Shown here one piece after another: positions 17,186 through 26,927 of a stretch of DNA of 64,000 nt. The stretch lies in NCBI RefSeq assembly GCF_003946655.1, contig NZ_RHOV01000002.1, positions 172,963 to 236,962 of the forward strand. The letters run 5' to 3'. Below the pieces are notes generated by a model that did not search any database, was not told where the DNA came from, and saw only the letters and a program-made list of their open reading frames with translations. This stretch comes from Lapidilactobacillus achengensis. Its GTDB lineage: Bacteria; Bacillota; Bacilli; Lactobacillales; Lactobacillaceae. Positions within the stretch are counted from its first letter, which is position 1. Each line of letters begins with the position of its first letter. Position numbers and translations under genes: made by a program.

Positions 17186-19358
17186 GAGGAAGCCCCCGCA
17201 TCGTTAAACTGATGCGGTCCCGGTCCAAGTCGACCTCAAGGATCTTAACCTTGACGATGTCCCCCACCGCGACTTCACTGCTAGGATTTTGGACAAAATA
17301 ATCGGCCAGTTGGGAGATGTGGACGAAGCCATCATGCTTAACGCCAATATCCACGAAGGCGCCAAAGTCGACCACGTTGCGGATGGTCCCTTGCAAAATC
17401 ATTCCCGGACGCAGATCCTCGATGGCCATGACATCTTGGCGCAACAAAGGCGCCGGGACGTCATCACGCAGGTCACGTCCCGGCGTGATCAGTCCCTTAA
17501 CGATATCCTGCAGGGTGCTCCGCCCAACTTGATATTCCTTGCTTAATTGTAAAAAGTTCAGAGATTTGGTGGCTTTACGCATTTTATCCGAGCCCAGATC
17601 AGCCTTGGTCAAGTGGACGCGGGCCAGTAATTGCTCCGCCACCGCATAACTTTCCGGGTGAATATCGGTATTATCCAAAGGCTCGGTGCCCCCGATGATT
17701 CGTAAGAAACCAACCGCCTGTTGGTAGACTTTCGGCCCAAGGCGCGGCACTTTCTGCAATTCCGCCCGGCTGGTAAAACGCCCGTGCTCATTGCGATAAG
17801 CGACAATATACGTCGATAACATTGTGGACAAGCCGGACACGCGCCGCAACAGATCAACGCTGGCCGTGTTCAAATTAACGCCCACACTATTGACCACATC
17901 TTCGACCACGGTATCCAGGCGTTCACCCAGCGCTTTTTGGCTCACGTCATGCTGATACTGACCGACGCCGACTGCGCTCGGGTCGATTTTCAACAATTCA
18001 GCCAGTGGATCTTGCAGGCGCCGGGCGATGCTGACCGCCGAGCGTTCCTCCACGTGCAATTCGGGGAACTCAGCGCGCGCCGTGTCACTGGCGGAATAAA
18101 CCGAGGCGCCAGCTTCATTGACAATGACATAATAGATCTCCCGCGGACTGTGCTTGATCGTTTCCGCCACGAATTGTTCCGACTCGCGACTGGCGGTCCC
18201 GTTGCCAATGGCGATCATCGTCACTTGATATTTTTCTAAAAAGTCGAGAAAAGCTGGTCCAGCGGCGGCTCGCTGTTGTTGGCTAGCGGGCTTATGCGGA
18301 TAAATGACCAGCTTGTCCAGAAACTTCCCAGTACCATCGACGACGGCCAACTTGCAGCCTGTCCGATACGCCGGATCGAAGCCTAAAACGACCTTTCCTT
18401 TTAGCGGTGGCTGTAACAACAGGTGACGCAGATTCTCACCGAAAACATTGATTGCTTGGGCGCCAGCGCTTTCCTTCTGATTGGTGCGGAATTCCCGCGC
18501 GATCGCCGGCCGAATGAAGCGGCGATACGCGCCAACCGTGGCGTCTTTCATCTGCTCGGAGGCGAAATAATTTCGCCGCGAATCCGCTTCTTGGCTAAAG
18601 CGCGCCAAAATCGGCTCGCTATCAACATTGATCGCCACCCGCAAAACGCCTTCATTTTCGGCCCGATTGATCGCCAAGATCTGATGGGCCGCCAATTTCG
18701 TTAAAGGTTGCGTGAAATCGTAATACAGGCGATAAACACCCTTCTCATCCGCCGCCTCATCCTTAACTTCAGCCGTCAACGTCCCGTGGCGCAAAGTGTA
18801 ATCCCGCGCCCACTGCCGCCAAGTCGCCAAATCACCCAGTTCGTCAGCGAGAATTTCATGAACCCCGGACCAAACTGCCGTCACATCTGGCAAACCTTTT
18901 TGCGAATCACAATAAGGCAGGGCCTTGCTTTGCCACTGCTCCGGAGACAGATCCAATTGCTGTTTGATCTCCTCAGCTAATGGCACCAGCCCTTGAGCGC
19001 GCGCCACGGTCGCCTTACTCTTCCGCTTTTGTTTAAACGGCAAGTACAGGTCTTCCACCTGTTGTAACTTGTCCGCTTTTTCCAAGGCCCGCTTCAACGC
19101 CGGCGTCAGTTTACCCTGTTCCGTGATCACCCGCAGGACATCATCCTTGCGTGCGAGCAACGCCTCCGCCCGATTGAAAGTCGCCTCAATCTCGCGAATC
19201 TGGACCTCATCAAGACTGCCCGTCCACTCTTTACGATAACGGGCAATAAATGGCACCGTATTGCCTTCGTTGAGCATAGTCAAGACCGTGGCCACGGCCG
19301 CCGGTTTATAGGACAATGCCGCCTGTGTTTGCATTAACGCTCTTGATTCTAAAATCAT
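17178..19358 (-). CDS. tex: Tex-family RNA-binding transcription accessory protein
   Basis: The 726-residue protein has the full Tex layout: helical N-terminal domain with the NTVPFIARYRKEWTGSLDEVQ signature, an RNase H-like YqgF domain (VVLGFDPAYRTGCKLAVVD near residue 330), tandem helix-hairpin-helix motifs (GLSTMLSTYIVAYRNEHGRF) and a C-terminal S1 domain (GTIRNVVDFGAFVDIGVKHDG). Tex proteins bind nucleic acid and associate with transcription and translation machinery; the exact role in Firmicutes is unsettled. Length is typical. The start at 19358 follows AAGGGATT; an in-frame ATG eight codons later is possible. The end overlaps sprT. Confidence 0.95.
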   Translation of the reverse strand: MILESRALMQTQAALSYKPAAVATVLTMLNEGNTVPFIARYRKEWTGSLDEVQIREIEATFNRAEALLARKDDVLRVITEQGKLTPALKRALEKADKLQQVEDLYLPFKQKRKSKATVARAQGLVPLAEEIKQQLDLSPEQWQSKALPYCDSQKGLPDVTAVWSGVHEILADELGDLATWRQWARDYTLRHGTLTAEVKDEAADEKGVYRLYYDFTQPLTKLAAHQILAINRAENEGVLRVAINVDSEPILARFSQEADSRRNYFASEQMKDATVGAYRRFIRPAIAREFRTNQKESAGAQAINVFGENLRHLLLQPPLKGKVVLGFDPAYRTGCKLAVVDGTGKFLDKLVIYPHKPASQQQRAAAGPAFLDFLEKYQVTMIAIGNGTASRESEQFVAETIKHSPREIYYVIVNEAGASVYSASDTARAEFPELHVEERSAVSIARRLQDPLAELLKIDPSAVGVGQYQHDVSQKALGERLDTVVEDVVNSVGVNLNTASVDLLRRVSGLSTMLSTYIVAYRNEHGRFTSRAELQKVPRLGPKVYQQAVGFLRIIGGTEPLDNTDIHPESYAVAEQLLARVHLTKADLGSDKMRKATKSLNFLQLSKEYQVGRSTLQDIVKGLITPGRDLRDDVPAPLLRQDVMAIEDLRPGMILQGTIRNVVDFGAFVDIGVKHDGFVHISQLADYFVQNPSSEVAVGDIVKVKILEVDLDRDRISLTMRGLPRD

Positions 19359-19430
19359 AACCGTTGTAATCCCTTTTCCTCGGCCAAAAAATGGCCGTTT
19401 CTCCTAATTTATCCCAAATGACGCGCTGAT

Positions 19431-19868
19431 TTAAACCAAAGCGGTGATGCGTTGTAAGTACTTGCTCATCCGCTCCGTCGCGTCATCTTGTTGCGCTTCC
19501 GCCGCCGCAAAAGCCGCTTGATCGACCGTCTGATCTTCATGCAGACTGGCCGCCATCGCCTGACAACCATCAGCAAAGTCCTGATAAGCCGCGACCAACA
19601 ATTTGTGATTGCCCATTAATCGCGCTGGAGCAGTTCCCTTCGCCAAACGGGCGCAAAGTTGCTGATACTCTGCTGACCGCTCCGTGAAAACGTCCCGGGT
19701 TTCTGTGTACTTAACAGGGGCCATCGTCGCAACTTGATCCGCGGCCAACGCGTCCTTCAACGCTCGAAACATTGGATCCAATTCTTCTTGGATCTGTTCA
19801 GTGCGCTCCACGACCTGATTGATTGTCACGCCATAGTGCATCGCTTTTTGCTGCATTTTATTAGCCAT
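19431..19868 (-). CDS. Hypothetical helical protein (145 aa)
   Basis: I do not recognise a family. The product is helical and charged throughout, with no membrane segment or zinc motif. It begins MANKMQQKAMHYGVTINQVV. Start choice at 19868 rests on GAAGAGGTAG upstream; a longer frame continues 24 codons into a B repeat and is rejected. It lies 73 bp upstream of tex on the same strand, so co-transcription is plausible, with a small GGCC hairpin in the gap. Good codon pattern and a ribosome site suggest a real gene. Confidence 0.6.
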   Translation of the reverse strand: MANKMQQKAMHYGVTINQVVERTEQIQEELDPMFRALKDALAADQVATMAPVKYTETRDVFTERSAEYQQLCARLAKGTAPARLMGNHKLLVAAYQDFADGCQAMAASLHEDQTVDQAAFAAAEAQQDDATERMSKYLQRITALV

Positions 19869-19906
19869 TTCGTCTACCTCTTCAAAATTGATATTTCTAT
19901 TATAAC

Positions 19907-21150
19907 AGAGTGCGGAGCGCAACGGGTTGACTTTGAGCATTAACCTGGCTAGGATTTTGGAAGCGGGTTTCGCTTCCGGAAGCCTAGCGTAGTTAAGCGG
20001 AAAAGTCAGTTGCGCTCCGCACGTTTAGAGTGCGAGCCGACCTGGGCAGCTTCTGAGCATTAGCCTAGCAATTGTTTTGAAAGCTGGGATATAGATTGGC
20101 CGCAGCTTGCGCTGCGAAATTCGGGGTGAGCTCGCTGTGGGCGTCACTTTGAGCTTTTCGGAAGGACGCCGAAAATCTCAAAGCTGAGCCTTGGTCTAAG
20201 TGGCATAGCCACTAAGACCAATTTCACGGCGATCTCACCCCGAATTTCTCCGCTCCAGCCGCTCAACGTTCTAACAGCCGTTTGAGCACTCACGCCAACG
20301 GGCAAGCTATGGTCAATTGATGAGGATTCGCGCAATTGACGACCATAGCTAGTGGTTACAAGCTTTAAATTGGTGACACCAGTGCAAACTGCCTGATGAA
20401 CAAATCGAATTTTCAGTGAATCAACTGAATCGATCGGTCCCAAATCAAATTTTGATTAAGTATGCGCAACAAAGTTGTTGGCACAACCCAAGATATATCA
20501 CCCTATTCATCAAATCCGTTGGCCTTGCTGTACCACCTCAAAATGGGCGATTGTTTGACCTCTAGCTTGCAAAATCGCTTCGTCAAATTCTTCGCCCATA
20601 TTGCAGATAGGCGCAATTCTGCCTAGCAACCGGGTCGGGCCATGCGGCTCAGCGGCGAGATTATTCTTTGCGGCTTTGCCGCTTAGAATAAGGCTCGATT
20701 TTGAGACAAGCCGTGGGTTTCGGATTGGCTCAAAACGACGCCCACTGCGTTCCAGCCGCACAAATGGCCCGACCCGGTTGCGTCCCCACCAAACCCGCTA
20801 GACCTACAGGTTCAAGAATAGCGCCCATTCCTCTGGAATCAGTTGGCATTGCCGTACCATCCCAAAAAGGGCAATTGTTTGACCTCTAGCTTGCAAAACC
20901 ACTTGGTCAGATACCCAACTTCGATCGCAGATGGGCTCAATTCTGCCTAGCAACCGGCTGGGACTGCGCGGCTCAGTGGTGAAATTGTCCTTTGCGGCTT
21001 TGCCGCTTAGGACAAGGCTCGATTTGAAGACAAGCCGCGCACTTTGCGGATTGGCTTCAAACGACGCCCACCACGTTCCAGTCCGCAACAGCAGTCCCAG
21101 CCGGTTGCGCTCACGCGCAACACCCGCCACACCTGCAATCAAATGACTGA
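19907..21150. repeat. Composite repeat block R5 (B2-B1', C-E-L-A3-L-A1)
   Basis: There is no gene in this 1.2-kb gap. A full B2 (19907-20026) joins head to tail to a truncated B1 (20027-20089). A C element follows (arms 20119-20130 ATTCGGGGTGAG and 20234-20245), with inner hairpin TTGGTCTAAGTGGC. E (about 20255-20440), L (about 20505-20620), an A3 element with a distinct outer stem (20630-20643 CCGGGTCGGGCCAT and 20764-20777), a second L and an A1 element (about 20955-21110) complete it. Confidence 0.85.
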
Positions 21151-21163
21151 ACAAAAAAAAGTC

Positions 21164-21200
21164 AAAAAAACTACCGACAAAAATACTGTCGGTAGTTTTT
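21164..21200 (-). terminator. Terminator of the P-type ATPase gene
   Basis: On the minus strand CTACCGACA and TGTCGGTAG form a 9-bp stem followed by seven T residues. Confidence 0.9.
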
Positions 21201-21281
21201 GATGACGCATTAACTGTGGCTGCCACAAGGAGCATCCTCAGCACCTGACAAGCTGATCAACGTTTTCTCAGGAAGCAGTCG

Positions 21282-23975
21282 TTATTCCTTGCCTGCGCGG
21301 CGTTGGAAGAATTTGACCAATTCGACGATCAACACCATCAAGACGCCGGCGCCAAGCACCATGCTCCATTGCAATAGATTCAATTCAGTGACGTGGAAGA
21401 GGCTGTTGAAACCCGGCACCACAATGGTCAAAGCAACCATGATGAAGGAAGTTCCCACACCGATATTGAACATCCGGTTGGCAAATGGATGCACGCTGAA
21501 GATCGATTGATGGATCGACTTCACGTTGAACGCGTGGAACAATTGGATCAGCGCTAAGGTCGCGTATGCCATGGTCAGCGCGTCCGCGTGCATCGCGTCA
21601 TTTGAAGCGTGCACAGGGAAGAGAATCGCTAAGCCGTAAACACCCAAGGTCAGCGCGCCTTCCAGGATCCCTTGATAAATGATCGAGGAGCCCACGCCGC
21701 CACTAAGGAAATTAGATTTCCGTCCGCGCGGTTTCCGGTCCATGATCCCAGGTTCCGTTGGTTCTACCCCTAAGGCGATCGCCGGGAAGGTATCTGTCGC
21801 TAAGTTGATCCACAACAATTGGACTGGCTGCAAAATATCCCAACCCATCAAGGTCATCATGAACAGGGTCAAGACTTCACCTAAGTTGGCTGATAACAAA
21901 TACTGGATCGATTTTTGAATATTGGCGAAGACCTTACGACCCTCTTCGACGGCCACAATGATCGTCGCGAAGTTGTCGTCGGCCAGAACCATGTCAGAGG
22001 CACCTTTGGAAACTTCTGTCCCCGTGATCCCCATCCCGATCCCGATATCCGCTGACTTCAGCGCTGGCGCGTCGTTAACCCCGTCACCAGTCATCGCCAC
22101 GACCTTGCCTTGATCCTGCCAAGCCTTGACGATCCGCACCTTATGTTCAGGTGAGACCCGGGCATAAACGGAATATTGTTTCACTTTCTTTTCGAAATCG
22201 GCGTCACTTAATTGATCCAATTCCGCCCCGGTAATGACCGCTTTGTCGTCACCAGGCTTGATGATGCCCAAGCGTCCCGCAATTGCTTCCGCGGTGTCTT
22301 GGTGGTCACCAGTGATCATGATTGGCCGGATTCCGGCTTTCTTCGCGTCAGCGACAGCCTTAGCCGCTTCTGGCCGCTCAGGATCGATCATGCCAACCAA
22401 GCCGGCGAAAATCAAATCTTGTTCCACATTATTAGTATCAGGCTTTTCGGGAACGGTGGTAATGACCTTGTAAGCCATCGCCAAAACCCGCAACGCCTTG
22501 GTGGCCATCCCTTTGTTTTGCGCCAAGATCTCTTGCTTGTCCGCATCAGTCAAAGCGCGAACTTCCGTTGGTGACGTTTGGATCTGGGTCACCCGTTTCA
22601 ATAACATATCAGGTGCGCCCTTGACCGCAACGAAAAACTTACCGTCGGCCAATTGATGGATGGTGGACATTAATTTCCGTTCAGAATCGAATGGCACTTC
22701 TGCCACTCGGGGTTCTTTTTGCAGTTCGCTGGTGACGTCATAGTGATGATCCAAGCCAAATTGAACCAAAGCGGTTTCCGTTGGATCACCAACTAATTTG
22801 CCATCACCTTGCGCTTTCGTATCGTTGCTGAAAGTCATGACTTTCAATGCCATGTCAGCGCCGGTGATTGGATCCGCGGCATTTTGTAAATGACCGTATT
22901 CGTAGACTTTCTCCACGGTCATCTTATTTTGCGTCAAGGTCCCGGTTTTGTCAGAAGCGACGATTTCCGTGCTACCCAACGTTTCCACGGCCGGTAAATT
23001 CCGCACCAAGGATTGGCGTTTGGCCATCCGCGTGGTTCCCAAGGCCAAGATGATCGTCACGATCGCCGGCAACCCTTCTGGAATCGCGGCCACGGCCAGT
23101 GAAATTGCCACCAGCAGCATATTGATCACCAATTCGTTCATTGGTAAGCCATCATGATTGTTCAAGATCCCGACGACGAAAATAATCGCGGCAATCACTA
23201 AAATCAACCAAGTCAAGGTCTTACCTAATGAGTTCAAATTGTCTTGTAACGGGGTGTTGGTTTCTTCCGCTTGGTTGATCATACCGGCGATGTGGCCCAC
23301 TTGAGTCCCCATCCCGACGCCAACAACGATCCCAACCCCGCGACCATAAGTCACGTTACTGTTCATGTAAGCCATGTTTTTGCGGTCACCAATGGCGATT
23401 TCTTCATCGGGTAACACGCCCGCTTCTTTCTCCACTGGCACCGATTCACCGGTCAACGCCGCTTCTTCGATTTTCATCGAGGCCGAATCGATCAAGCGCA
23501 CATCAGCAGGGACAATATCGCCGGCTTCCAGCAAGACCACATCACCAACGACTAATTTCTCGCTGCTGATCGTCTCAACTTGACCGCCGCGCCGCACATG
23601 CGCTTCCGGCGTGGACATTTCCCGCAAAGCATCAATGGCTTCTTCCGCCTTCGATTCTTGGAAGACCCCGAAGATCGCGTTCACGATCACCACGGCCAAA
23701 ATCAAACCAGCGTCAGCCCATTCTTGCGCGACCACCCCGGAAATCAAAGCTGCGACTAATAAAACCAAAATCATGAAATCTTTGAACTGATCAAAGAAAC
23801 GTTGGAACAAGGTCCGTTTCTTCCCCTGCGCCAAAGCGTTTGGCCCATTCTCCGCTAACCGTTGTTGGGCTTGGTCAGCGCTGAGACCCTGTTCACTGGT
23901 TTTGAGCGCGGCCAGCAAGTCGGATTTCTTCAGGGCATAAAACCGTTTGGACGATGCCTTGCTTGTCTCTGTCAA
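21282..23975 (-). CDS. P-type cation-transporting ATPase (Ca2+/Mn2+ type)
   Basis: The ~897-residue pump is a P2-type ATPase with N-terminal cation ATPase domain, actuator TGES (EEAALTGESVPVEK), PEGLPAIVTIILALG in membrane helix 4, phosphorylation motif DKTGTLT near residue 340, KGAPD in the nucleotide domain and TGDGVNDAPAL. The helix 4 sequence is of the SERCA/Ca2+ type. A yybP-ykoY riboswitch stands upstream, so Mn2+ export is a likely job, as in other riboswitch-controlled pumps. I place the start at a TTG eight bases after AGGAGG; an adjacent upstream TTG or a GTG at 23996 are alternatives, the latter overlapping the ribosome site. A terminator follows, so it is monocistronic. Confidence 0.92.
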   Translation of the reverse strand: MTETSKASSKRFYALKKSDLLAALKTSEQGLSADQAQQRLAENGPNALAQGKKRTLFQRFFDQFKDFMILVLLVAALISGVVAQEWADAGLILAVVIVNAIFGVFQESKAEEAIDALREMSTPEAHVRRGGQVETISSEKLVVGDVVLLEAGDIVPADVRLIDSASMKIEEAALTGESVPVEKEAGVLPDEEIAIGDRKNMAYMNSNVTYGRGVGIVVGVGMGTQVGHIAGMINQAEETNTPLQDNLNSLGKTLTWLILVIAAIIFVVGILNNHDGLPMNELVINMLLVAISLAVAAIPEGLPAIVTIILALGTTRMAKRQSLVRNLPAVETLGSTEIVASDKTGTLTQNKMTVEKVYEYGHLQNAADPITGADMALKVMTFSNDTKAQGDGKLVGDPTETALVQFGLDHHYDVTSELQKEPRVAEVPFDSERKLMSTIHQLADGKFFVAVKGAPDMLLKRVTQIQTSPTEVRALTDADKQEILAQNKGMATKALRVLAMAYKVITTVPEKPDTNNVEQDLIFAGLVGMIDPERPEAAKAVADAKKAGIRPIMITGDHQDTAEAIAGRLGIIKPGDDKAVITGAELDQLSDADFEKKVKQYSVYARVSPEHKVRIVKAWQDQGKVVAMTGDGVNDAPALKSADIGIGMGITGTEVSKGASDMVLADDNFATIIVAVEEGRKVFANIQKSIQYLLSANLGEVLTLFMMTLMGWDILQPVQLLWINLATDTFPAIALGVEPTEPGIMDRKPRGRKSNFLSGGVGSSIIYQGILEGALTLGVYGLAILFPVHASNDAMHADALTMAYATLALIQLFHAFNVKSIHQSIFSVHPFANRMFNIGVGTSFIMVALTIVVPGFNSLFHVTELNLLQWSMVLGAGVLMVLIVELVKFFQRRAGKE

Positions 23976-24009
23976 CAATAATTCCTCCTCTTTCACTCAG
24001 GAATAAAAA

Positions 24010-24118
24010 GAGACCTGTACGCTAAATACACGCACAAGTCTCACTAATTAAGACAAAACCAGAACTTATGTCTTGTTGATGGTTTTGTCGCAGCGAAGTC
24101 GCTGCCAGTTACTCCCTT
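24010..24118 (-). ncRNA. yybP-ykoY manganese riboswitch
   Basis: On the minus strand AAGGGAGTAACTGGCAGCG opens the motif, a GGCAGCG/CGCTGC stem and a GACAAAACC/GGTTTTGTC stem follow, then GTGAGACTTGTGCG. The 3' part GAGACTTGT/ACAGGTCTC is a terminator stem with a T-run (24005-24009). The conserved GGGAGTA start and GAGAC end match the Mn2+-sensing yybP-ykoY family. It lies just upstream of the ATPase ribosome site, so Mn2+ should switch on expression. Confidence 0.85.
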
Positions 24119-24262
24119 GTTTTCAAAGTCATTATACCAGAAATAGCCGCGTAAAGCAAAGTAAAACCACGAAAAACTAATATTTCTTAATTGCACCTAA
24201 TTTTTTCAGATCGTATTACTGAGGAACACGCCGAATTCGCCCGCCGGCCACAGTACCTAGCC

Positions 24263-26347
24263 TTAATGTTTCTTTAACCAAACTGCGCCTAAAACCATCA
24301 GCGACAACCCAGCCAAGACCGTGCCCAGCATACTCAACCCGGACTTGGCCTCATTGGTTTGCGGCAAAACCGGCGTCAGTTGATTTTGATTGGTGGGGTC
24401 AGCAGTTTCCTGACCTGTGATTGGCAACGTCGGCCGGGTCGGGTCAGGGTCTGGCGTTGGGTCAGGGTCAGGTGTCGGATCCGGATCTGGCGTTGGATCT
24501 GGATTCGGCGTTGGATCTGGGTCAGGTGTCGGATCCGGATCTGGTGTTGGATCTGGATTCGGTGTTGGATCCGGATCTGGCGTTGGGTCGGGATTCGGTT
24601 TTGGATCTGGCGTTGGGTCGGAATCTGCCTGATAGACTAATGTCAAAGTTTGCGGATCTTGCTGGAAGGTCCCCATTAACGCGCCGGCGCTAACCTTCTT
24701 AAAGGTATAGCCTTCGATCTGAGTCGCCTGCAGAGGCGTCGCATCATATTCCGCTCCAATTGCCGTATCCGTGTTCCCTAATGTCATTTGGCCGTGGATC
24801 ACTTTGCCGGCCTCATCGACGAAATTGACGGTAACTTGCGGGTGCTCTTGCCAATTGACATTGCTATAGTAAACGGCCGCGTCATATTCGATTTCGATTT
24901 TGTTGTTGTAATAACCAGGATAAACAATGCTATTAAACCAAGCCCCATAAATTCCCTTCTGATAGTACATAAACATTTTCGAGTTAGGAAGTAGGTTTGC
25001 AGCAGAAATCCGATAGCGTAAGGATGAGGCTGGTCCAAGATGCTCTAACGCGGTCGATTCGCCATTTGTGGTATTGTAACTAAAAATGTCAACCGATTCA
25101 TTCCCAACTGCGCCGGGAACAACTGGATTACCACTTGAATCTGCTTTCAAATTCATTGGCTTACCGTCAATTCCGATAAGGTCATCCATATCAAATTCTC
25201 CGGGTTGACCAATGACAAAATTCAGCTTTTTTTCTCGATTCAGATAGCACTGCGCTAGGCCCTTGATCCAGAAATGATTTCCCTCGGCAATTTGACTGGG
25301 GTCAATGATGCCCAACGAACTAAAATCACTCAGGCAATTATTCTGTAAATCGAGTGATTTGTACGATGTCGAATACACGTGATTCTCAGCAAAGTCTTTG
25401 ATCCAAGTTGCTAGGAGTCCTAATTGTCGATTGGTTAAGCCGTGTGTATTTGCTTGATATAACTCCCCTGAACGATCGAGTTGAAAGCCACTCAACGCGA
25501 GATAATTAAGACGCTCCACGCTGATATTCTTCAATTCTGACAAGGACTCATCGTTCACCTTTCCCCACATTGGTGTATTCAGTGCAAGCTCCGCTGGCCG
25601 CAAAGTCTTCAACGGGTCAAAACTGAACTCGCCAGACGTAGGAATAGATAAATCAAGATTGAGTTCCAGTTTAACTTGCTCCGGTAAATACTGGAACGCC
25701 TCCAGTCCCTGCAAGCTTGTCAGCGCGAACCTCTTACCAGTATCGTCTTGAGGCTTAATCGTCAATTTCCCGCCCAAATACTGCTTGATCGTCGCCAGGG
25801 TGATCGGGTCCGCTTGCGGGATTCCGAAAACCTTGGTCTTCAAATAATTGCTCAGATTCTCATCGCCAAACTGAACCACCTCCGCGTCTTGGGCAGGCGT
25901 TTCAGTCGTGGTCGGCCCTGCATCAGTCGAGTCAGTTGAGTCAGGATCTGCTGAATCAGATTTGTTTGTTTGATCTGAATTGGTCGTTTGGTCCGAATTG
26001 GCCGACTGCTCAGAGTTAGTCGGCCCAGCAGCGATTGTAGGTTCGGGTTCAGTTGTCGATCCAGAATCCTTAGCCACATCACTTGAATTTCCGGTTTCAC
26101 CAGGCTCTGTGTTGCCGTTTTCCGTGGCAGTGGTGGTGCTGGTTTTGCGTACCGTTGTTCCTAACTGGCTCGAAGCCGCTGTTGATTTAGTGTTAAGGCT
26201 ACTTGCCTCGGTCGTTTCCACATTCGCTGCCGCTTTCACCAACACATTCGGCGCGTACAAAAATAGACCCACTGTCATCACTAATCCAGCCTGAACTAAA
26301 TGTGCTGTCACTGATGGTGTGTCCTGTTGCTCTTTTAATCTTTTCAT
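24263..26347 (-). CDS. LPxTG-type cell-wall-anchored protein with MucBP-like domain
   Basis: The 694-residue surface protein has a signal peptide (residues 1-40, helix VQAGLVMTVGLFLYAPNVLV), a Thr/Ser/Asp-rich linker (about 45-160), a folded region with leucine-rich-repeat-like pieces (ALTSLQGLEAFQYLP; KSLDLQNNCLSDFSSLGI), a MucBP-like unit (VTVNFVDEAGKVIHG ... GYTFKKVSAG) and a wall-spanning Pro-Asp repeat (DPTPDPDPTP). The C-terminus holds LPITG and then LPQTN, a membrane helix and KKH. LPQTN, 8 residues before the helix, is the better sortase site. The ATG at 26347 follows GGGGGAA. It probably mediates adhesion; the ligand is unknown. Confidence 0.85.
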   Translation of the reverse strand: MKRLKEQQDTPSVTAHLVQAGLVMTVGLFLYAPNVLVKAAANVETTEASSLNTKSTAASSQLGTTVRKTSTTTATENGNTEPGETGNSSDVAKDSGSTTEPEPTIAAGPTNSEQSANSDQTTNSDQTNKSDSADPDSTDSTDAGPTTTETPAQDAEVVQFGDENLSNYLKTKVFGIPQADPITLATIKQYLGGKLTIKPQDDTGKRFALTSLQGLEAFQYLPEQVKLELNLDLSIPTSGEFSFDPLKTLRPAELALNTPMWGKVNDESLSELKNISVERLNYLALSGFQLDRSGELYQANTHGLTNRQLGLLATWIKDFAENHVYSTSYKSLDLQNNCLSDFSSLGIIDPSQIAEGNHFWIKGLAQCYLNREKKLNFVIGQPGEFDMDDLIGIDGKPMNLKADSSGNPVVPGAVGNESVDIFSYNTTNGESTALEHLGPASSLRYRISAANLLPNSKMFMYYQKGIYGAWFNSIVYPGYYNNKIEIEYDAAVYYSNVNWQEHPQVTVNFVDEAGKVIHGQMTLGNTDTAIGAEYDATPLQATQIEGYTFKKVSAGALMGTFQQDPQTLTLVYQADSDPTPDPKPNPDPTPDPDPTPNPDPTPDPDPTPDPDPTPNPDPTPDPDPTPDPDPTPDPDPTRPTLPITGQETADPTNQNQLTPVLPQTNEAKSGLSMLGTVLAGLSLMVLGAVWLKKH
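24430..24625. repeat. Coding tandem repeat (Pro-Asp wall-spanning region)
   Basis: Short units that encode DPTPDP and NPDPTP, about 12-18 bp each, repeat through this stretch of the surface protein gene. Such tracts vary in copy number between strains. Confidence 0.8.
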
Positions 26348-26577
26348 GATGATTCCCCCATTGGCGCAAAATTCCCAATAATTTTGCCAATCATCAACTA
26401 CTGGATAAATCTCAGACGTCACTTTAAGCGCAAATACACAAGTTGTTTCCCCCGAAACCGCCTGTTGTCGCTTATTGGACAGTATGTATTCAGTGAATGG
26501 CCGTCGCTTTTTTAATCAACATTATTATACCTAGATTAGCTTTAAAAATCCAGTAAGCGCACCCAAAAGGAAGTAGC

Positions 26578-26880
26578 CTGCCTGCGGCTTGCGCTGCGAA
26601 ATTCGGGGTGAGCTCGCTGGGGGCGTCACTTTGATCTTCGCAAAACCCGCGAATCTCAAAGCTGAGCCTTGGTCTAAGCGGTAAACCGCTAAACGTGTTC
26701 GCCAATCTAGCTTCTTCCGCTTAGCTACGCAACTATTCCGGAGGCAAAGCCCAGCCTCCAAAATAGTTGCTAGGCTAATGCTCAGAAGCTGGGTCGGTGA
26801 GCACGTTTCCAGCCACGACAAACGTCCTGAGGCGGTTGCGTCACCACCCAAACCCCACCAAACCTGCAATCAAGCACGAA
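26578..26880. repeat. Repeat block: truncated C, chimeric B, half A2
   Basis: A C element (from 26578) is cut inside its inner hairpin at 26690. A B element (26691-26808) follows, then the right half of an A2 element (CCAGCCACGACAAACGTCC, GAGGCGGTTGCG). No gene lies in the 580 bp between the surface protein start and nadE. The B copy has right-end sequence at both ends. Confidence 0.8.
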
Positions 26881-26921
26881 AAAAAGGCCATTATTTTCCC
26901 GTCAGAAAATAATGACCCGCA
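26880..26921 (-). terminator. Terminator of pncB-nadE
   Basis: On the minus strand GGTCATTATTTTC and GAAAATAATGGCC form a long stem, followed by seven T residues. Confidence 0.9.
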
Positions 26922-26927
26922 AAAACT

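Noticed and set aside
19868..19940. Longer start for the hypothetical gene at 19431
   Set aside because: The extension runs into the B2 repeat at 19907. The ATG at 19868 has a ribosome site.
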